A stretch of DNA of 64,000 nt from Lewinellaceae bacterium. GTDB taxonomy: Bacteria; Bacteroidota; Bacteroidia; Chitinophagales; Saprospiraceae. The stretch lies in assembly GCA_020636315.1 (NCBI GenBank), contig JACJYA010000002.1, positions 124,001 through 188,000 on the forward strand, in the 5' to 3' direction. The notes under the pieces are model-generated. The model had not been told where the DNA came from. It ran no database searches and saw only the letters and a list, made by a program, of their open reading frames with translations. Each line of letters opens with the position of its first letter. Position 1 is the first letter of the stretch. Both the position numbers and the translations under genes were made by a program. Shown here piece after piece: positions 50,368 through 59,962 of the stretch.

Positions 50368-51336
50368 TCAGGAACTGATCCTAAGTACGACCTTGCCAAA
50401 CTGGGTGCTCTCTTTCATTACCTGCAGAGCTTCATTTCCATCTTTCAAATCAAACACCCGGCCCACCACCGGCACGATGCGGTGGGTCCTGACGAAGTCC
50501 AGCATCTGCCCGAACTCGGCGTCCGACCCCATGGTGCTGCCGTAGATGGACAATTGCTTGAAGAAAAAATTGGGAACGCTGACGCCCTCCCACGAGCCGG
50601 CCGTTCCTCCATACACGCCGATCCTGCCACCCTTGCGGCAAAGCCGCAGCATCTGTCCGAACCCCTTACCTCCGGCACTGTCGATGACGACATCGAAGCC
50701 GCCGGCCGCTTTGCCCATCTGTTTCATGGCATCCGGGTTTTTATAACTGGCTCCTCCTTTAGCACCCATGGCGATCGCCTTGTCGATCTTGTCCGGCGAG
50801 CCGGAAGTCACCCATACTTCCGCCCCGGCGGCAATGGCAAATTGGCACGCCAGTAAGGCCACGCCGCCGCCGATGCCGGAAATGAGCACCTTATCGCCGG
50901 CCCGGGCCTGACAGCGGCTGAAAAGGATGCGATAAGCCGTCAGCCCGGCCAGCGGCAGGGCGGCGGCCTGCTCGGCCGTCAGGTGTTCCGGCTTGGGGTA
51001 GATCTTCGTTTTGCGAACGGCCACCTGCTCGGCAAAGGTGCCGTTCTCTACCATCCCGAGGATGAAGTAGTCATCGGAATAGAACCGGGGGTCATCGCCC
51101 CAGTGGATACTTGGATTAATGACCACCTCTTTGCCTTCATACACCCCGCAGCCATCGGAACCGAGGACGGAAGGGAAGCGAAGGTTGGGATAAAGGCCCA
51201 GCGTGATCCAGTAATCCCGGCGGTTGAGGGCAGCGGCTTTGAGGCGGACAACGCCGAAGGACTCGTCAGGTTCCGGAAGTTCTACATCGGTATAAACCAG
51301 CGGCTCTTTGACGCCGGTGAACAACAGTGCTTTCAT
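50368..51336 (-). CDS. MDR-family NAD(P)H quinone oxidoreductase / alcohol dehydrogenase-like
   Basis: A 322-residue medium-chain dehydrogenase/reductase. N-terminal catalytic domain with AAALNRRDYWITLGLYP and LGSDGCGVYEG; the Rossmann domain has ISGIGGGVALLACQFAIAAGAEV in place of the usual GxGxxG. No structural zinc Cys cluster is visible, so it groups with the zinc-free quinone oxidoreductase-like enzymes. Likely an NADPH-dependent reductase of quinones or enones; substrate unknown. Single gene. Confidence 0.85.
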   Translation of the reverse strand: MKALLFTGVKEPLVYTDVELPEPDESFGVVRLKAAALNRRDYWITLGLYPNLRFPSVLGSDGCGVYEGKEVVINPSIHWGDDPRFYSDDYFILGMVENGTFAEQVAVRKTKIYPKPEHLTAEQAAALPLAGLTAYRILFSRCQARAGDKVLISGIGGGVALLACQFAIAAGAEVWVTSGSPDKIDKAIAMGAKGGASYKNPDAMKQMGKAAGGFDVVIDSAGGKGFGQMLRLCRKGGRIGVYGGTAGSWEGVSVPNFFFKQLSIYGSTMGSDAEFGQMLDFVRTHRIVPVVGRVFDLKDGNEALQVMKESTQFGKVVLRISS

Positions 51337-51738
51337 TTTTTCGGTTGTGGTTCATTGTATATGGCGGAGGAGAATATAGGTAATTATTCAGGTTTACGTT
51401 GCTCATTTTTGGCTTTTCGCATTGGAAACTTAAGCAGCAAAGGAAATTTACCGCTTAAGAACCTCCGTGCTGCAATGCTGACAACTATCAACGCCCGGCG
51501 CTGACAATTCTCACTACCTGCTTTTGAAAAAATTGGGAAATTCTGGTCATTCTGAAACCTCACCTCACAAGCCAGGTTATACCCTGGCAGCCAGGCTTTT
51601 CAAGACTTGTTTGGAAGCTTCCATCTAACTAAATGGACAGAATTAATGAATTAGCGAATGATTGAATGCCAGCGCCTTAGATGGCACTTTCTGTTTCACT
51701 AATTGTGTCCACCTACTTACTAATTTAAAATCATACCC
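51337..51738. other. Divergent gap upstream of the T9SS beta-helix gene
   Basis: No gene seen. The stretch at about 51640-51675 carries GAATTAATGAATTAGCG and GAATGATTGAATG, a low-complexity motif. CTTGTTTGGAAGC at 51606-51618 resembles the MITE terminal repeat over 9 bases, too short to call a copy. Confidence 0.4.
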
Positions 51739-53376
51739 ATGAATTTCAGGAACCATTACCCGATCGCATTATTTTTCCCCTTATTGCTCCTCGCTCAGGC
51801 TGCTCCCGTTTTTTCCCAAACGGTTATCTATGTCAATTATGCTGCAGACGGCGCCAATGACGGCTCCTCCTGGGGCAACGCTTTCAACAGCCTGCACGAC
51901 GCCCTGTCCGCTGCCGAAACCGGCGATGAGATCTGGGTGGCGAAGGGAACTTACACCCCTGCCGTTAACGGCCTCAGCTCTGATTCTACCTGGTTTCTGA
52001 TCGACAAGGATGTACGCCTGTACGGCGGATTCGCAGGAACAGAGAAGGTCAGAGGCGCCCGCGACTGGGAACTCAACCCCACTATCCTCAGCGGCGACCT
52101 GGAAAGAAATGATATCCCTGGAGACCTGGAGAACAACCGGGAAGACAATGCCCTGCACGTGCTGTATGTGACCGCCGAGGTATCCTCCGATGCCGTAATA
52201 GATGGTTTCACTATCAGCGGAGGGCAGGCTGATGCCACCACAGCACCTTCCAACGAATTCCGGACTTCGGGCGGAGGCATCTATACCTCCGGAGAGCCGG
52301 AGTTGAAAAACCTGCGCCTGATGCACAATTATGCGGTCCGGGGCGGTGCTCTTGCGGCTTCTGCTGAGGGATACTGCCTGGTGCTGCAATGCTCTTTCCT
52401 GGAAAACGGTGCAGCGGAACAGGGTGGCGGGTTATATATCTCAGGAGACGGCAAGGCTATGGAATCTGAATTTATCAGGAATAATGCCCAGGAAGGTGGT
52501 GGCGCCTTTATCACTCTTTCCTCCCTGGAAATACACCGGACAAAGTTCAGCGACAATACAGCTGTAAACGGTGGCGCCATTTACAGCAACAATTCCATTG
52601 TACAGTTTTCCAACTGCCTGATCACCGACAACAGCGCCGCCGAAAGTGGCAGCGCCCTTTATAATTACGGCGGACTGGCCAACCCGGGAACGTTGAAGCT
52701 GGTGCAAACCACCATCGCCGGCAACCTGCCTCCCGCCCCGTCCATCTATCAACTGGCAGTGGGCCCGGTTGCCCCAACTGCCTCCATCGAAACAGGCAAT
52801 TCCATCTTCGCAAATGAATGGAATTATTTCGCCCCGCCGTCCCAGAGTACGCCAGAGCTTATTTCCCTTGGGGGCAATATCAGCAGTGACGAGTCGATGG
52901 CCGGTTTTCTTACTTACACCGGTGACTTCAACAACACCAACCCCGGACTGGACGAAAGCTACCGGGCAGCAGGCGCCGGCAGCTATTGCGTGGACTTCGG
53001 CCTGAGCCTTGCCGGGTTGCCGGAATTCGACATCGATGGTAATCCCCGCCCACAGGGTTATGGCTATGATATCGGGGCTTTCGAATCCCCTTATTTCAAC
53101 CCGTTGATTAGCGGTACCGGTTTCCCGGAACTCGATGCCGAGATGATACTGGCGCCCAACCCGGTTGGCGGCCTCCTGCAACTGTCGGTCCGGACAGGCC
53201 AACCCCGGGAACTCTGGCTGGAAACTTTCGACGCCAAGGGGCAGTTACTCGGAAAAGTGCGCCTGCAAAGCCCCACTTCCCTGGACCAGGACTGGCGATA
53301 CAAGCCGGCCGGAATCTACTACCTGCGGCTGACGGATGGGCAAAATGCTCTTTTAAGAAAAGTCGTTAAACACTAA
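51739..53376 (+). CDS. T9SS-secreted right-handed beta-helix protein
   Basis: A 545-residue protein with a signal peptide (cleavage near VFSQ, residue 27). IYVNYAADGANDGSSWGNAF with LHDALSAAETGDEIWVAKGTY is the standard start of bacterial beta-helix (PbH1/polymorphic outer-membrane) surface proteins; repeats such as GGGIYTSGEPELKNL and GGAIYSNNSIVQFSNC follow. A type A T9SS sorting domain closes the protein (APNPVGGLLQLSV, LETFDAKGQLL, KPAGIYYLRLTDGQNALLRKVVKH region). It is exported to the cell surface or released. Function probably adhesion or polysaccharide interaction. A decayed S41-like gene follows 6 bases later. Confidence 0.88.
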   Translation: MNFRNHYPIALFFPLLLLAQAAPVFSQTVIYVNYAADGANDGSSWGNAFNSLHDALSAAETGDEIWVAKGTYTPAVNGLSSDSTWFLIDKDVRLYGGFAGTEKVRGARDWELNPTILSGDLERNDIPGDLENNREDNALHVLYVTAEVSSDAVIDGFTISGGQADATTAPSNEFRTSGGGIYTSGEPELKNLRLMHNYAVRGGALAASAEGYCLVLQCSFLENGAAEQGGGLYISGDGKAMESEFIRNNAQEGGGAFITLSSLEIHRTKFSDNTAVNGGAIYSNNSIVQFSNCLITDNSAAESGSALYNYGGLANPGTLKLVQTTIAGNLPPAPSIYQLAVGPVAPTASIETGNSIFANEWNYFAPPSQSTPELISLGGNISSDESMAGFLTYTGDFNNTNPGLDESYRAAGAGSYCVDFGLSLAGLPEFDIDGNPRPQGYGYDIGAFESPYFNPLISGTGFPELDAEMILAPNPVGGLLQLSVRTGQPRELWLETFDAKGQLLGKVRLQSPTSLDQDWRYKPAGIYYLRLTDGQNALLRKVVKH

Positions 53377-53382
53377 CTGTTA

Positions 53383-54304
53383 ATGAGAAAGAATCTCCCC
53401 GCTTCAAAGTGGCTTTGCTTGCTGCCCGTCATTCTGCTTACCGGGCAGAGGCCATTCTTTGCCCAGGAGCAGGCCAACCTGGAGGGCTCCTGGCAGGGTG
53501 TTTTTATGGAAAACTTCGTGCTCACACTTGATTTTCAAAAAAGTGCTTCCGGTGTTTATTCCGGCGCCATACTCCTTTTTCAGGATGGCAACCAGTCACA
53601 GGACGATTCCCTGGCAAGTATCCGGTTGGAAGGAGACAGCCTACATTTTTTCATCCCGGCCAAAACCACTTTTTTTTCGGGGCGCATTGGCCCGCCGCCG
53701 CAATCTATTAATGGCCATTTTACTTTTCCGGATGGTACCCGCCACCTTGTCTATCTCGAGAAGGCATTTCTTCCGGATCACTACATTCCGGGACTGCCGC
53801 CGGATAAAGAAAAGCTAAAGAAGGACCTTGCCTTTCTGTATAGCGCCATCAAGGATCATCATCCGAAGCCTTACCGGTATATAAGTGCAGAAAGTTTCCG
53901 GAGTTTGTACCACCAAACGATAGCCGGCGTGGAAGAGGTAGAAAACCTTGAGCAATTTCTTCTTCTCGCCAGTCACATGACGGATGCGGTGGGATGCAGC
54001 CATACTGGCCCTTTTGAATAAGGAATTTGAATATTATTACGCCATGCTTAACCCTGCCGGCGCCTTTGAAATACTATACCGCCCGCCAGGAAGCGAAACG
54101 GTGCAATCCAGAACGTTACCGGCAGCCGGCAGGGGAGCCACCAGGCCCTGGCGGGCGGAAAAAGTGCCTGGCGAGGTACTCAACCCTGAAGCGCCCCTTT
54201 ACTTTTCCAGGGATGAGGACTCCGGTGCTGCTGTACTTCGCCTGCCCACTTTCGGCATTCCCAGCCTGAATGCCTGTTATCAACTGATCAAAGGAGAAGA
54301 ATAG
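53383..54304 (+). pseudogene. Decayed secreted S41-like peptidase gene
   Basis: The first frame (53383-54021, 212 residues) has a signal peptide, a lipocalin-like domain and then FLYSAIKDHHPKPYRYIS and MTDAVGCSHTG, the N-terminal cap of S41 tail-specific protease relatives. At about 54000 the reading frame shifts by +1 and continues as KEFEYYYAML ... YFSRDEDSGAAVLRLPTFGI to a stop at 54304. The PDZ-to-catalytic region expected next (about 250 residues with Ser-Lys) is missing. So it is a frameshifted and truncated gene, likely inactive. Confidence 0.65.
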
Positions 54305-54311
54305 GACTATC

Positions 54312-55235
54312 ATGAAATTTAAAGAACTGCTTGAAGAATTGCAGCGCCTGGGGATGAGCCAGATCGCTTTCAATTTAATTTATTTTCTCGTCCTCATAAC
54401 TTTCATCCTTCTTGCCGCCTGGATGACAAGGCGGCTGATCAACCGGCGCATTAAGGACACCAGCCAGCGTTACCATGCCAAGAAGGCAGTCAGCCTGGCA
54501 GCTTACGTCATGGTGGCCATTCTCGCCGTGGTCACTTTTGCCGGCAGGGCCGAGTATTTCTCGGTGACCATAGGCTTCATCAGCGCCGGTATCGCCTTTG
54601 CCCTGCAGGAGGTGATCCTGAGCTTCGCCGGTTGGATCTCCATATTCTCAACCGGGGTTTACAAACCAGGCGACCGCATCGAGATCAATGGCGTCAAGGG
54701 AGATGTGATCGATATCAGCATGACTAAAACCACGCTGATGGAGATCGGCGAATGGGTGACGAGCGACAATTATAACGGCCGCATCCTGCAGATCAGCAAT
54801 TCCTTCGTTTTTAAGGGGCCGGTATTCAATTATTCCACCGATTTCCCATTCGTGTGGGATGAGGTCATCCTGCCCGTAAAGTACGGCAGCGATATTGGCC
54901 TGGCTCACCGGATCATTGAAGAAGTTGCCGCCGGGCTGATGAACGATTATGCCGAATACGCCCAACAGCACTGGCAGAAGATGGTGCGCAAATACCTGAT
55001 CGAGAACGCCAACGTCAAACCCTCCATTTACCTGCAGCTTACCGACAACTGGATAGAATTTACCCTCCGCTTTGTGGTGGATTACAAACGGCGAAAAAGC
55101 AATAAGACGCAATTGTACCAGCAACTTCTGGAACGTTTCAATCGGACGGACGGGAAAGTCCAGCTGGTTTCCGCCACTATTGATATCACGGCTGTTCCGC
55201 CTCTGAAAGTGGAAATGAGCACACCGGAAACATAG
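54312..55235 (+). CDS. MscS-family mechanosensitive channel
   Basis: A 307-residue protein with three membrane helices (about 18-37, 61-79, 87-112) followed by the MscS core: FISAGIAFALQEVILSFAGWISIF pore helix (a motif region of TM3) and the beta domain VYKPGDRIEINGVKGDVIDISMTKT. The C-terminal alpha/beta domain (170-295) is of normal type. It opens under membrane tension to release solutes during osmotic downshock. It begins 7 bases after the decayed S41 gene, so it once belonged to that transcript. A hairpin terminator follows. Confidence 0.88.
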   Translation: MKFKELLEELQRLGMSQIAFNLIYFLVLITFILLAAWMTRRLINRRIKDTSQRYHAKKAVSLAAYVMVAILAVVTFAGRAEYFSVTIGFISAGIAFALQEVILSFAGWISIFSTGVYKPGDRIEINGVKGDVIDISMTKTTLMEIGEWVTSDNYNGRILQISNSFVFKGPVFNYSTDFPFVWDEVILPVKYGSDIGLAHRIIEEVAAGLMNDYAEYAQQHWQKMVRKYLIENANVKPSIYLQLTDNWIEFTLRFVVDYKRRKSNKTQLYQQLLERFNRTDGKVQLVSATIDITAVPPLKVEMSTPET

Positions 55236-55259
55236 TTTCTTTCCCAGGAGCAAAGTGCT

Positions 55260-55292
55260 GCCGGGAGGGCATTTTCCCTGCTCCCTCCCGGC
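55260..55292. terminator. GC-rich hairpin between convergent genes
   Basis: GCCGGGAGGG (55260-55269) pairs with CCCTCCCGGC (55283-55292). It lies between the MscS stop and the end of the gene at 55301 and can serve both strands. Confidence 0.55.
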
Positions 55293-55300
55293 ACCATGTT

Positions 55301-55954
55301 TCAGGCCCTTTTCAAACCCCTCCCTGGCACAAAAATAAATGGAAGAAGGATCGCCTGGGCAATCGTCAGGACTACTCCGATCTCATCGGTGGTTCCGTGA
55401 GGCTCACCCGTAGCAAAGAGGAGGAGTTGTAACGGCAGAAGGGCCAGCAGGGCAACCATCCACTTTTTATTCCTGCCGGTCCAGGGAATCCTCATATCCT
55501 CTGACTGCCGGTCTTTCCAGATGGCCCAACCGATCAACGCCAGGCAAATGCCCCCCAGAGCAAGCACCAGCCCGGTTACCGATGTTTTTACCCCCATCGT
55601 ATCACCCTGGAATTCAATTCCTCCTTCGAGTAGGATGACGTAAAATAAATTCCCAAAACTGAAGACAAACCATAAGCCCAGCAGGCTGTAAAACAGGTTC
55701 CTGTTTTTTATCCAGTAAAAGGAATAGGCCAGCAAAGCAAAAAAAGGCAGTTGAATAAGCAATACCCAGAGGTCAGCGGAGATGCCTTTACTATGGAAAT
55801 TGTACCCAAAATAGCTCATTCCCCATTGATAAGTGCTCCCATCCATGATGCAGCGCCAGAGGGGCAGCCATACCAGCATAAAAGTAAGGCCGATGAGGCC
55901 CAGTAAAAGGTTGTGCGGGAGCTGGCTTTCCCGGATAGCTTTTGGTGATTTCAT
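55301..55954 (-). CDS. Membrane protein of unknown function, partner of the LytTR regulator
   Basis: With the start at 55954 (MKSPKAIRESQLPHNLLLGL) the protein has 217 residues and six predicted helices. No family is recognised; FGYNFHSKGISADLWVL lies in the first extracytoplasmic loop. Its gene follows the membrane LytTR regulator gene on the same strand with a 68-base gap, so it may be its target or partner. Confidence 0.6.
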   Translation of the reverse strand: MKSPKAIRESQLPHNLLLGLIGLTFMLVWLPLWRCIMDGSTYQWGMSYFGYNFHSKGISADLWVLLIQLPFFALLAYSFYWIKNRNLFYSLLGLWFVFSFGNLFYVILLEGGIEFQGDTMGVKTSVTGLVLALGGICLALIGWAIWKDRQSEDMRIPWTGRNKKWMVALLALLPLQLLLFATGEPHGTTDEIGVVLTIAQAILLPFIFVPGRGLKRA

Positions 55955-56022
55955 GATCAGTTGAGTTTTGATTCGGGTGCAAAATAAGAAGCACCCCTGC
56001 TCAACGCCAGTATTTTCAAGGC

Positions 56023-56979
56023 TCAGGGATGAATGCCCGGCATGAGGGATGAATAACCAACCGCTCCCATGCGCTCCAGGTTGATATTTACCTCTGACAC
56101 ATAGTTTCGGGATACCGGCAAGGGGCCAACACACTCCCCCAGGGTTAATTTCAGCTGATGAACATTACCTTCCGCCAAAGTAACCTGGGCCATGTTGGCC
56201 ATATAAGAACGATGACAACGGATAAGGGGCGACCCTGAAAAAGCACGTTCCAGCTTTTTCAGGGTAGAACGGATCAGCTTTTTCCGCAGTTCGCCACCTT
56301 CGAGGTAATGCACCGCTACATAGTTGTCCTGGCTTTCGAGATAGAGCAGTTGGTTCCAGTGGATAGCAAAGCGTTCCCTGGCATTGTCTGATTCGAAGTG
56401 AACCAGTTCATTTTGGGCCAAACCTGTCTGGTGTTTCAATTGCAATAACTGCAATTTCTGTTGAGCCTGGCGGTTATAAAAATACAGGTAGGCAAAAGTG
56501 ATCGGGATAACTTCCATATTGCTGACATCCCAGATGAAACCCCGGAAACTGCTGAAATGCCAGTCGTGAAAGCCTCCCAGGAAATTGTAAAAGAAAAAGC
56601 TGGTGGAGCTCAACACCAGAAGTATCCAGCCTGTCCAAAAAATAAGCTGCAGCCCATTCCTTCGCCGGAAAAGCAAAGGGGCTAACAGAAACTCGTTCAG
56701 GGCCAGGACGACTGCGTTCACAGCCCCAAAAAGGGCCATAAAAAAAACAAATTCGGGGCGAATGGTGTGGGTGGGGTCATAATTGTTGACGCCAAAGGGT
56801 TGAAAGAGGATGAGAAACAAAGCCGAAAAGGAAGAGACAAAAGCTATGAATTGCCATTTGTCTTTACGGTTATCCAGAAAACCCAGAGGTTCCCGCAAAC
56901 GGCTGATGGAAAATATCGGTCTCCCGCCAATCATGATCATTAGGGTGTTTGGAGTATGTGACGGGCTGGGGAAAAGCAA
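56023..56979 (-). CDS. Membrane-bound LytTR transcription regulator
   Basis: A 318-residue protein. Four membrane helices (about 40-175) are followed by a short coiled segment and a LytTR DNA-binding domain: LLYLESQDNYVAVHYLEGGE and FSGSPLIRCHRSYMANMAQV. There is no receiver domain, so it is a one-component regulator that would act from the membrane. Several N-terminal Met codons exist (MLFPSP, MIMIGG); the true start is uncertain. The next gene encodes a membrane protein. Confidence 0.82.
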   Translation of the reverse strand: MLFPSPSHTPNTLMIMIGGRPIFSISRLREPLGFLDNRKDKWQFIAFVSSFSALFLILFQPFGVNNYDPTHTIRPEFVFFMALFGAVNAVVLALNEFLLAPLLFRRRNGLQLIFWTGWILLVLSSTSFFFYNFLGGFHDWHFSSFRGFIWDVSNMEVIPITFAYLYFYNRQAQQKLQLLQLKHQTGLAQNELVHFESDNARERFAIHWNQLLYLESQDNYVAVHYLEGGELRKKLIRSTLKKLERAFSGSPLIRCHRSYMANMAQVTLAEGNVHQLKLTLGECVGPLPVSRNYVSEVNINLERMGAVGYSSLMPGIHP

Positions 56980-57054
56980 GGTTACAGGAGAGGGAGAGGA
57001 ATTTTCTTTATAACAGGAGAGTCACTAGGGTTCAAGCTCTTAGAACCTGAACCA

Positions 57055-57345
57055 CTACCCCAGAAAATGCCGGGCCAGCACTTCCCATTCTTCCTTCAGC
57101 GAATGCGCCGGCATGCTGCGCCCGGCGCGGCGATACCAGTAGTTGGCGTTCCAGTTATCCCCTTCCACGCGGTGCAGGTAGGCATGCACCCAGGCTCCAT
57201 CCGGGCCGGGCACATCCTGAGCGATGTTGTGGGCGCGATCCCAGTCGTCGTTGGCTTCATACCAGAGAGACAACAGCAAAGGGCTGAGGCCGGCGGGAGG
57301 GCCTGGCCGGTGCAACGATTCTCTGAATGCTTCAAAGGCCATCAT
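57055..57345 (-). CDS. Small conserved protein of unknown function
   Basis: A 96-residue protein with conserved-looking stretches LSLWYEANDDWDRAHNIAQD and AYLHRVEGDNWNANYWYRRAG. I recognise this W-rich pattern from hypothetical proteins of Bacteroidota and Planctomycetes, but no function is known. Cytoplasmic, mostly helical. Single gene between two others on the same strand. Confidence 0.65.
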   Translation of the reverse strand: MMAFEAFRESLHRPGPPAGLSPLLLSLWYEANDDWDRAHNIAQDVPGPDGAWVHAYLHRVEGDNWNANYWYRRAGRSMPAHSLKEEWEVLARHFLG

Positions 57346-57393
57346 GGAGCTAAGATACGGGAAATATTCCGGCCCGGAGCTCGCTCCATAATT

Positions 57394-58611
57394 TCAATAC
57401 GTAAAATTCAGCCCCAGGCTAACCACATTGGCCTTCAGGCTGGGCGTCTTCTGGTAGTGAGCAAAACGAAGGTCGAAACCCCGGAACAGCAGGACATCCC
57501 TGCCCTTCACCAGCGGGAATTTGATGCGCGCCAGTCCGCTCACCGGCGCATAGCGGATACCCATTCCGAAGGTATGGCTGTCCAGCGCCGCCAGGTCGTA
57601 ATCGGAGGTATAGAACTCCTGGCTGAGTGTATGCTCTTTGTAGGGCATGAAGTAGTCAGCCGCCGTCTGGGTGTGGTAGCGGTAAAAGGGATAAACCGAA
57701 AAGAAGCGGTTGATCTTCACCGGCAGCTCCAGGCTGGCCGTCTGCGCCTGAATGCCCCAGCTGTCCCAGTAATAGCGGAAATAGAAGCGGGCGACGAGAA
57801 AATCCGCCGCGTAATAGTTCAGCCGCAGGCCCACCGGCAGCTTGAGGCGGTTGTCCGGCAGTTTTTCGACCTTGGCCAGTTCCTGTTCCTGGAAATATAC
57901 CCGGTGAAAGGGAGTGGAAAGCAAGCCCGTCATGTAAATCCCATCCACCGTGAGGCTGGCCTGGAGCTTGCGGTTGATCACCTGGGAGTAGGTCAGCCCC
58001 AGGTTGTAGGAACGCCGCTGGTCGGTTGGCAACAGCGGGCCTTCCCGGCGCAGTTCCTCCGGATAGATAAGCTGCCAGCGGTCGAAATAGGCCTGTCCGG
58101 TGAGGTTCAGCTCCCGGTTGCCATCGGCCGAGATAAGCGCGTAGTGGCCGCCCAGGGAGAAGGAAGCATAATCGAACTCATTGGAGCCGCCCAGCTTCAG
58201 GCCATAACTGCTGTTCTTTCCCGGGGGCGTTTTTTCAAATCCGAAGGTGCCGTAAACGCGGGTATCACTGCTGGAAGCCGAAGACACATAACGGTCGATC
58301 TTATCCGTCGATGCCGAGGAATAGGAATCAAATCCAATGTCTCCCGACAGGGCCAGCCCCTCTTTTACAGGGACTTTCACGATCACCCTTGAGGAAAAAT
58401 CCGTCAATTGCTCCGTTCCAATGCCGCCGGTAACCGGTGAGTTGTTGCCATCCTGCTCATAATAACTGAAGAGGATGTTCACCTCGGCGGGATCCAGGGT
58501 TTTGAACTGGCTGGTATCCGCTTTTTCCAGGGCCGGCGCCTGGGCATAGGCCATAAGGCTGCAGCCCGTCAGCAGGGCCAGCCAGGATAATCTGATCAGT
58601 TGCATCCGCAT
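57394..58611 (-). CDS. DUF3570 outer-membrane barrel protein
   Basis: A 405-residue protein with a signal peptide (about 23 residues, ending YAQ) and a barrel of alternating strands ending in SLGLNFTY. The opening NILFSYYEQDGNNSPVTGGIGTEQL, TDFSSRVIVKVP, DGIYMTGLLSTPFHRVYF and RYYWDSWGI are features of DUF3570. It is the last gene of a four-gene module with thioredoxin, ApbE and DUF4266, an arrangement conserved across several Gram-negative groups. Its start overlaps the previous gene by 16 bases. It may be an outer-membrane transporter or a redox-related porin; not established. Confidence 0.85.
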   Translation of the reverse strand: MRMQLIRLSWLALLTGCSLMAYAQAPALEKADTSQFKTLDPAEVNILFSYYEQDGNNSPVTGGIGTEQLTDFSSRVIVKVPVKEGLALSGDIGFDSYSSASTDKIDRYVSSASSSDTRVYGTFGFEKTPPGKNSSYGLKLGGSNEFDYASFSLGGHYALISADGNRELNLTGQAYFDRWQLIYPEELRREGPLLPTDQRRSYNLGLTYSQVINRKLQASLTVDGIYMTGLLSTPFHRVYFQEQELAKVEKLPDNRLKLPVGLRLNYYAADFLVARFYFRYYWDSWGIQAQTASLELPVKINRFFSVYPFYRYHTQTAADYFMPYKEHTLSQEFYTSDYDLAALDSHTFGMGIRYAPVSGLARIKFPLVKGRDVLLFRGFDLRFAHYQKTPSLKANVVSLGLNFTY

Positions 58612-58817
58612 CCTCCTCCAACTTTGCCGCCATTGGCGCCGGCAGCGCCTTCACGGTATGATTGAAAATTGGTTTCGTAACTCTCCAGCGCGCGCGGGCT
58701 GAGGGCCATGTCCTCATCGTTGAGGTACATCTTCTGGTACTCCTTGACGGAAACGCAGGACTGGCCCAGAGAGGCCATAAGGAGGAGCGCCAGGATCAGT
58801 GATGGTATGTTTCGCAT
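58596..58817 (-). CDS. DUF4266 small lipoprotein
   Basis: A 73-residue lipoprotein: signal segment with lipobox LGQSC, then VSVKEYQKMYLNDEDMALS and a Gly/Cys tail ending GGGCGCN, both typical of DUF4266. In other genomes it is always next to a DUF3570 gene and commonly next to ApbE. The Cys-rich end may carry a cofactor or disulfides. Function unknown. It overlaps the DUF3570 gene. Confidence 0.85.
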   Translation of the reverse strand: MRNIPSLILALLLMASLGQSCVSVKEYQKMYLNDEDMALSPRALESYETNFQSYREGAAGANGGKVGGGCGCN

Positions 58818-58852
58818 GTCGTTTAGTGAATGAGTGAAGGGGTTTTATCGGA

Positions 58853-58939
58853 GACTGTTCAACTAAGTGTGTCCGCTTTATGTTAACCCGTTGGTTTCCA
58901 TGCAACCAGAAACCCAGGAACCAGAAACTATGAACAGTC
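58853..58939. repeat. Inverted repeat between apbE and the DUF4266 gene
   Basis: GACTGTTCA (58853-58861) is inverted at 58931-58939 (TGAACAGTC), and TTTTATCGG occurs in direct orientation outside both arms (58843-58851 region and 58942-58950 region). The interior has CCAGAAACCCAGGAACCAG. It separates genes of one module and may be a repeat insertion. Confidence 0.5.
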
Positions 58940-58975
58940 CCTTTTATCGGGCCGGAATTTACCTGCCGGCTGTTC

Positions 58976-59962
58976 CTATTCATACTGTATTTCCAGGTTA
59001 TTCGAGCTCAGTATTTCATTTTCTTCTGTAACGATCAGGCATTCTATCCCTTTAAGCTGGTTGATCAGGGCCAGGCCTTTTTCCTTGCCGAGCACAAAAA
59101 CGGAGGTAGCCAGGGCGTCCGCCAGTTCGGTATCCGGGCAAACGATGGTCGCACTCTTGATGCCGGTGGTGGGGTAACCGGTGCGCGGGTCTATAATATG
59201 GGCGTAACGCCGGCCGCCGGCCACAAAATACTTCTCATAATCGCCGGAAGTAACCACTGCCCCCTCTCCGACGGGAAGCCAGGCGATGGCCTTCATCTTA
59301 TCGTCCGGGTCGGCAATGGCAATTCCCCAGTCTTTTCCGTCTTCCTGTTTGCCCCAGCAGGTCAGGTCGCCGGAGGCATTGACCAGTCCGCTTTCAATGC
59401 CCATGCCTTTCATGACGGCCCGGGCGCGGTTGGCGGCATAGCCTTTGCCGATCGCTCCGAAACCGATGCGCATACCCTTTTCTTTGAGAAAAACCGTGTG
59501 CTTGTCCGGGTCAAGGATGATATTCCGGTAGTTGATCTTTGCCACAGACCGGGCCACCTCATCTTCCGGCGGAAGCTCCTGGGCCGAACCATCAAAAACA
59601 TACAGCTTTTCGATGGCGGCGAAGGAAATGTCAAAAGCGCCGTCCGTCAGCCCCGACACTTTCAGGCTGCGGCGGATGAGCTGGAACAATTCCTCGTCCA
59701 CCTGCACCGGCTCGATCCCGGCATTGCGGTTGATGGCGCTCGTCTGGGAATTTTCATCCCAGGAAGAGATCAGGCGCTCTATCCGGCTGATCTCTTCGAT
59801 GCCGGCTTTCACTGCCTCCCGGGCAACAACCGGGTCTTCGTGGATGGCGGTAAGTTCAAAGCCGCATCCCATCAGTTTGGCAGCCTGGTGAACGGCCCCG
59901 GGCTGAGCGAAAGCGGTAAGGGCGAAGAGCCCGAAAACAGTTGATAGAACGATTTTCCTCAT
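58976..59962 (-). CDS. apbE: FAD:protein FMN transferase
   Basis: A 328-residue exported enzyme with a signal peptide (about 19 residues, ending FAQ). MGCGFELTAI, SGLTDGAFDISFAAIEK, FGAIGKGYAANRA, LVNASGDL, YAHIIDPRTGYPT and CPDTELADALATSVFVLG are the ApbE motifs, including the metal-binding DALAT. It attaches FMN covalently to a Thr/Ser of target proteins in the periplasm. The target in this module is unknown; no NqrBC or RnfG is encoded in the window. Its start overlaps the thioredoxin gene (ATGA). Confidence 0.93.
   Translation of the reverse strand: MRKIVLSTVFGLFALTAFAQPGAVHQAAKLMGCGFELTAIHEDPVVAREAVKAGIEEISRIERLISSWDENSQTSAINRNAGIEPVQVDEELFQLIRRSLKVSGLTDGAFDISFAAIEKLYVFDGSAQELPPEDEVARSVAKINYRNIILDPDKHTVFLKEKGMRIGFGAIGKGYAANRARAVMKGMGIESGLVNASGDLTCWGKQEDGKDWGIAIADPDDKMKAIAWLPVGEGAVVTSGDYEKYFVAGGRRYAHIIDPRTGYPTTGIKSATIVCPDTELADALATSVFVLGKEKGLALINQLKGIECLIVTEENEILSSNNLEIQYE

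Noticed and set aside
51606..51618. Third copy of the MITE-like terminal repeat
   Set aside because: Only about nine bases match and neither the interior nor an opposite end is present.
57031..57055. tRNA-like GGTTC...GAACC sequence
   Set aside because: Only a short inverted repeat; no acceptor stem, anticodon arm or CCA-proximal T-loop around it.
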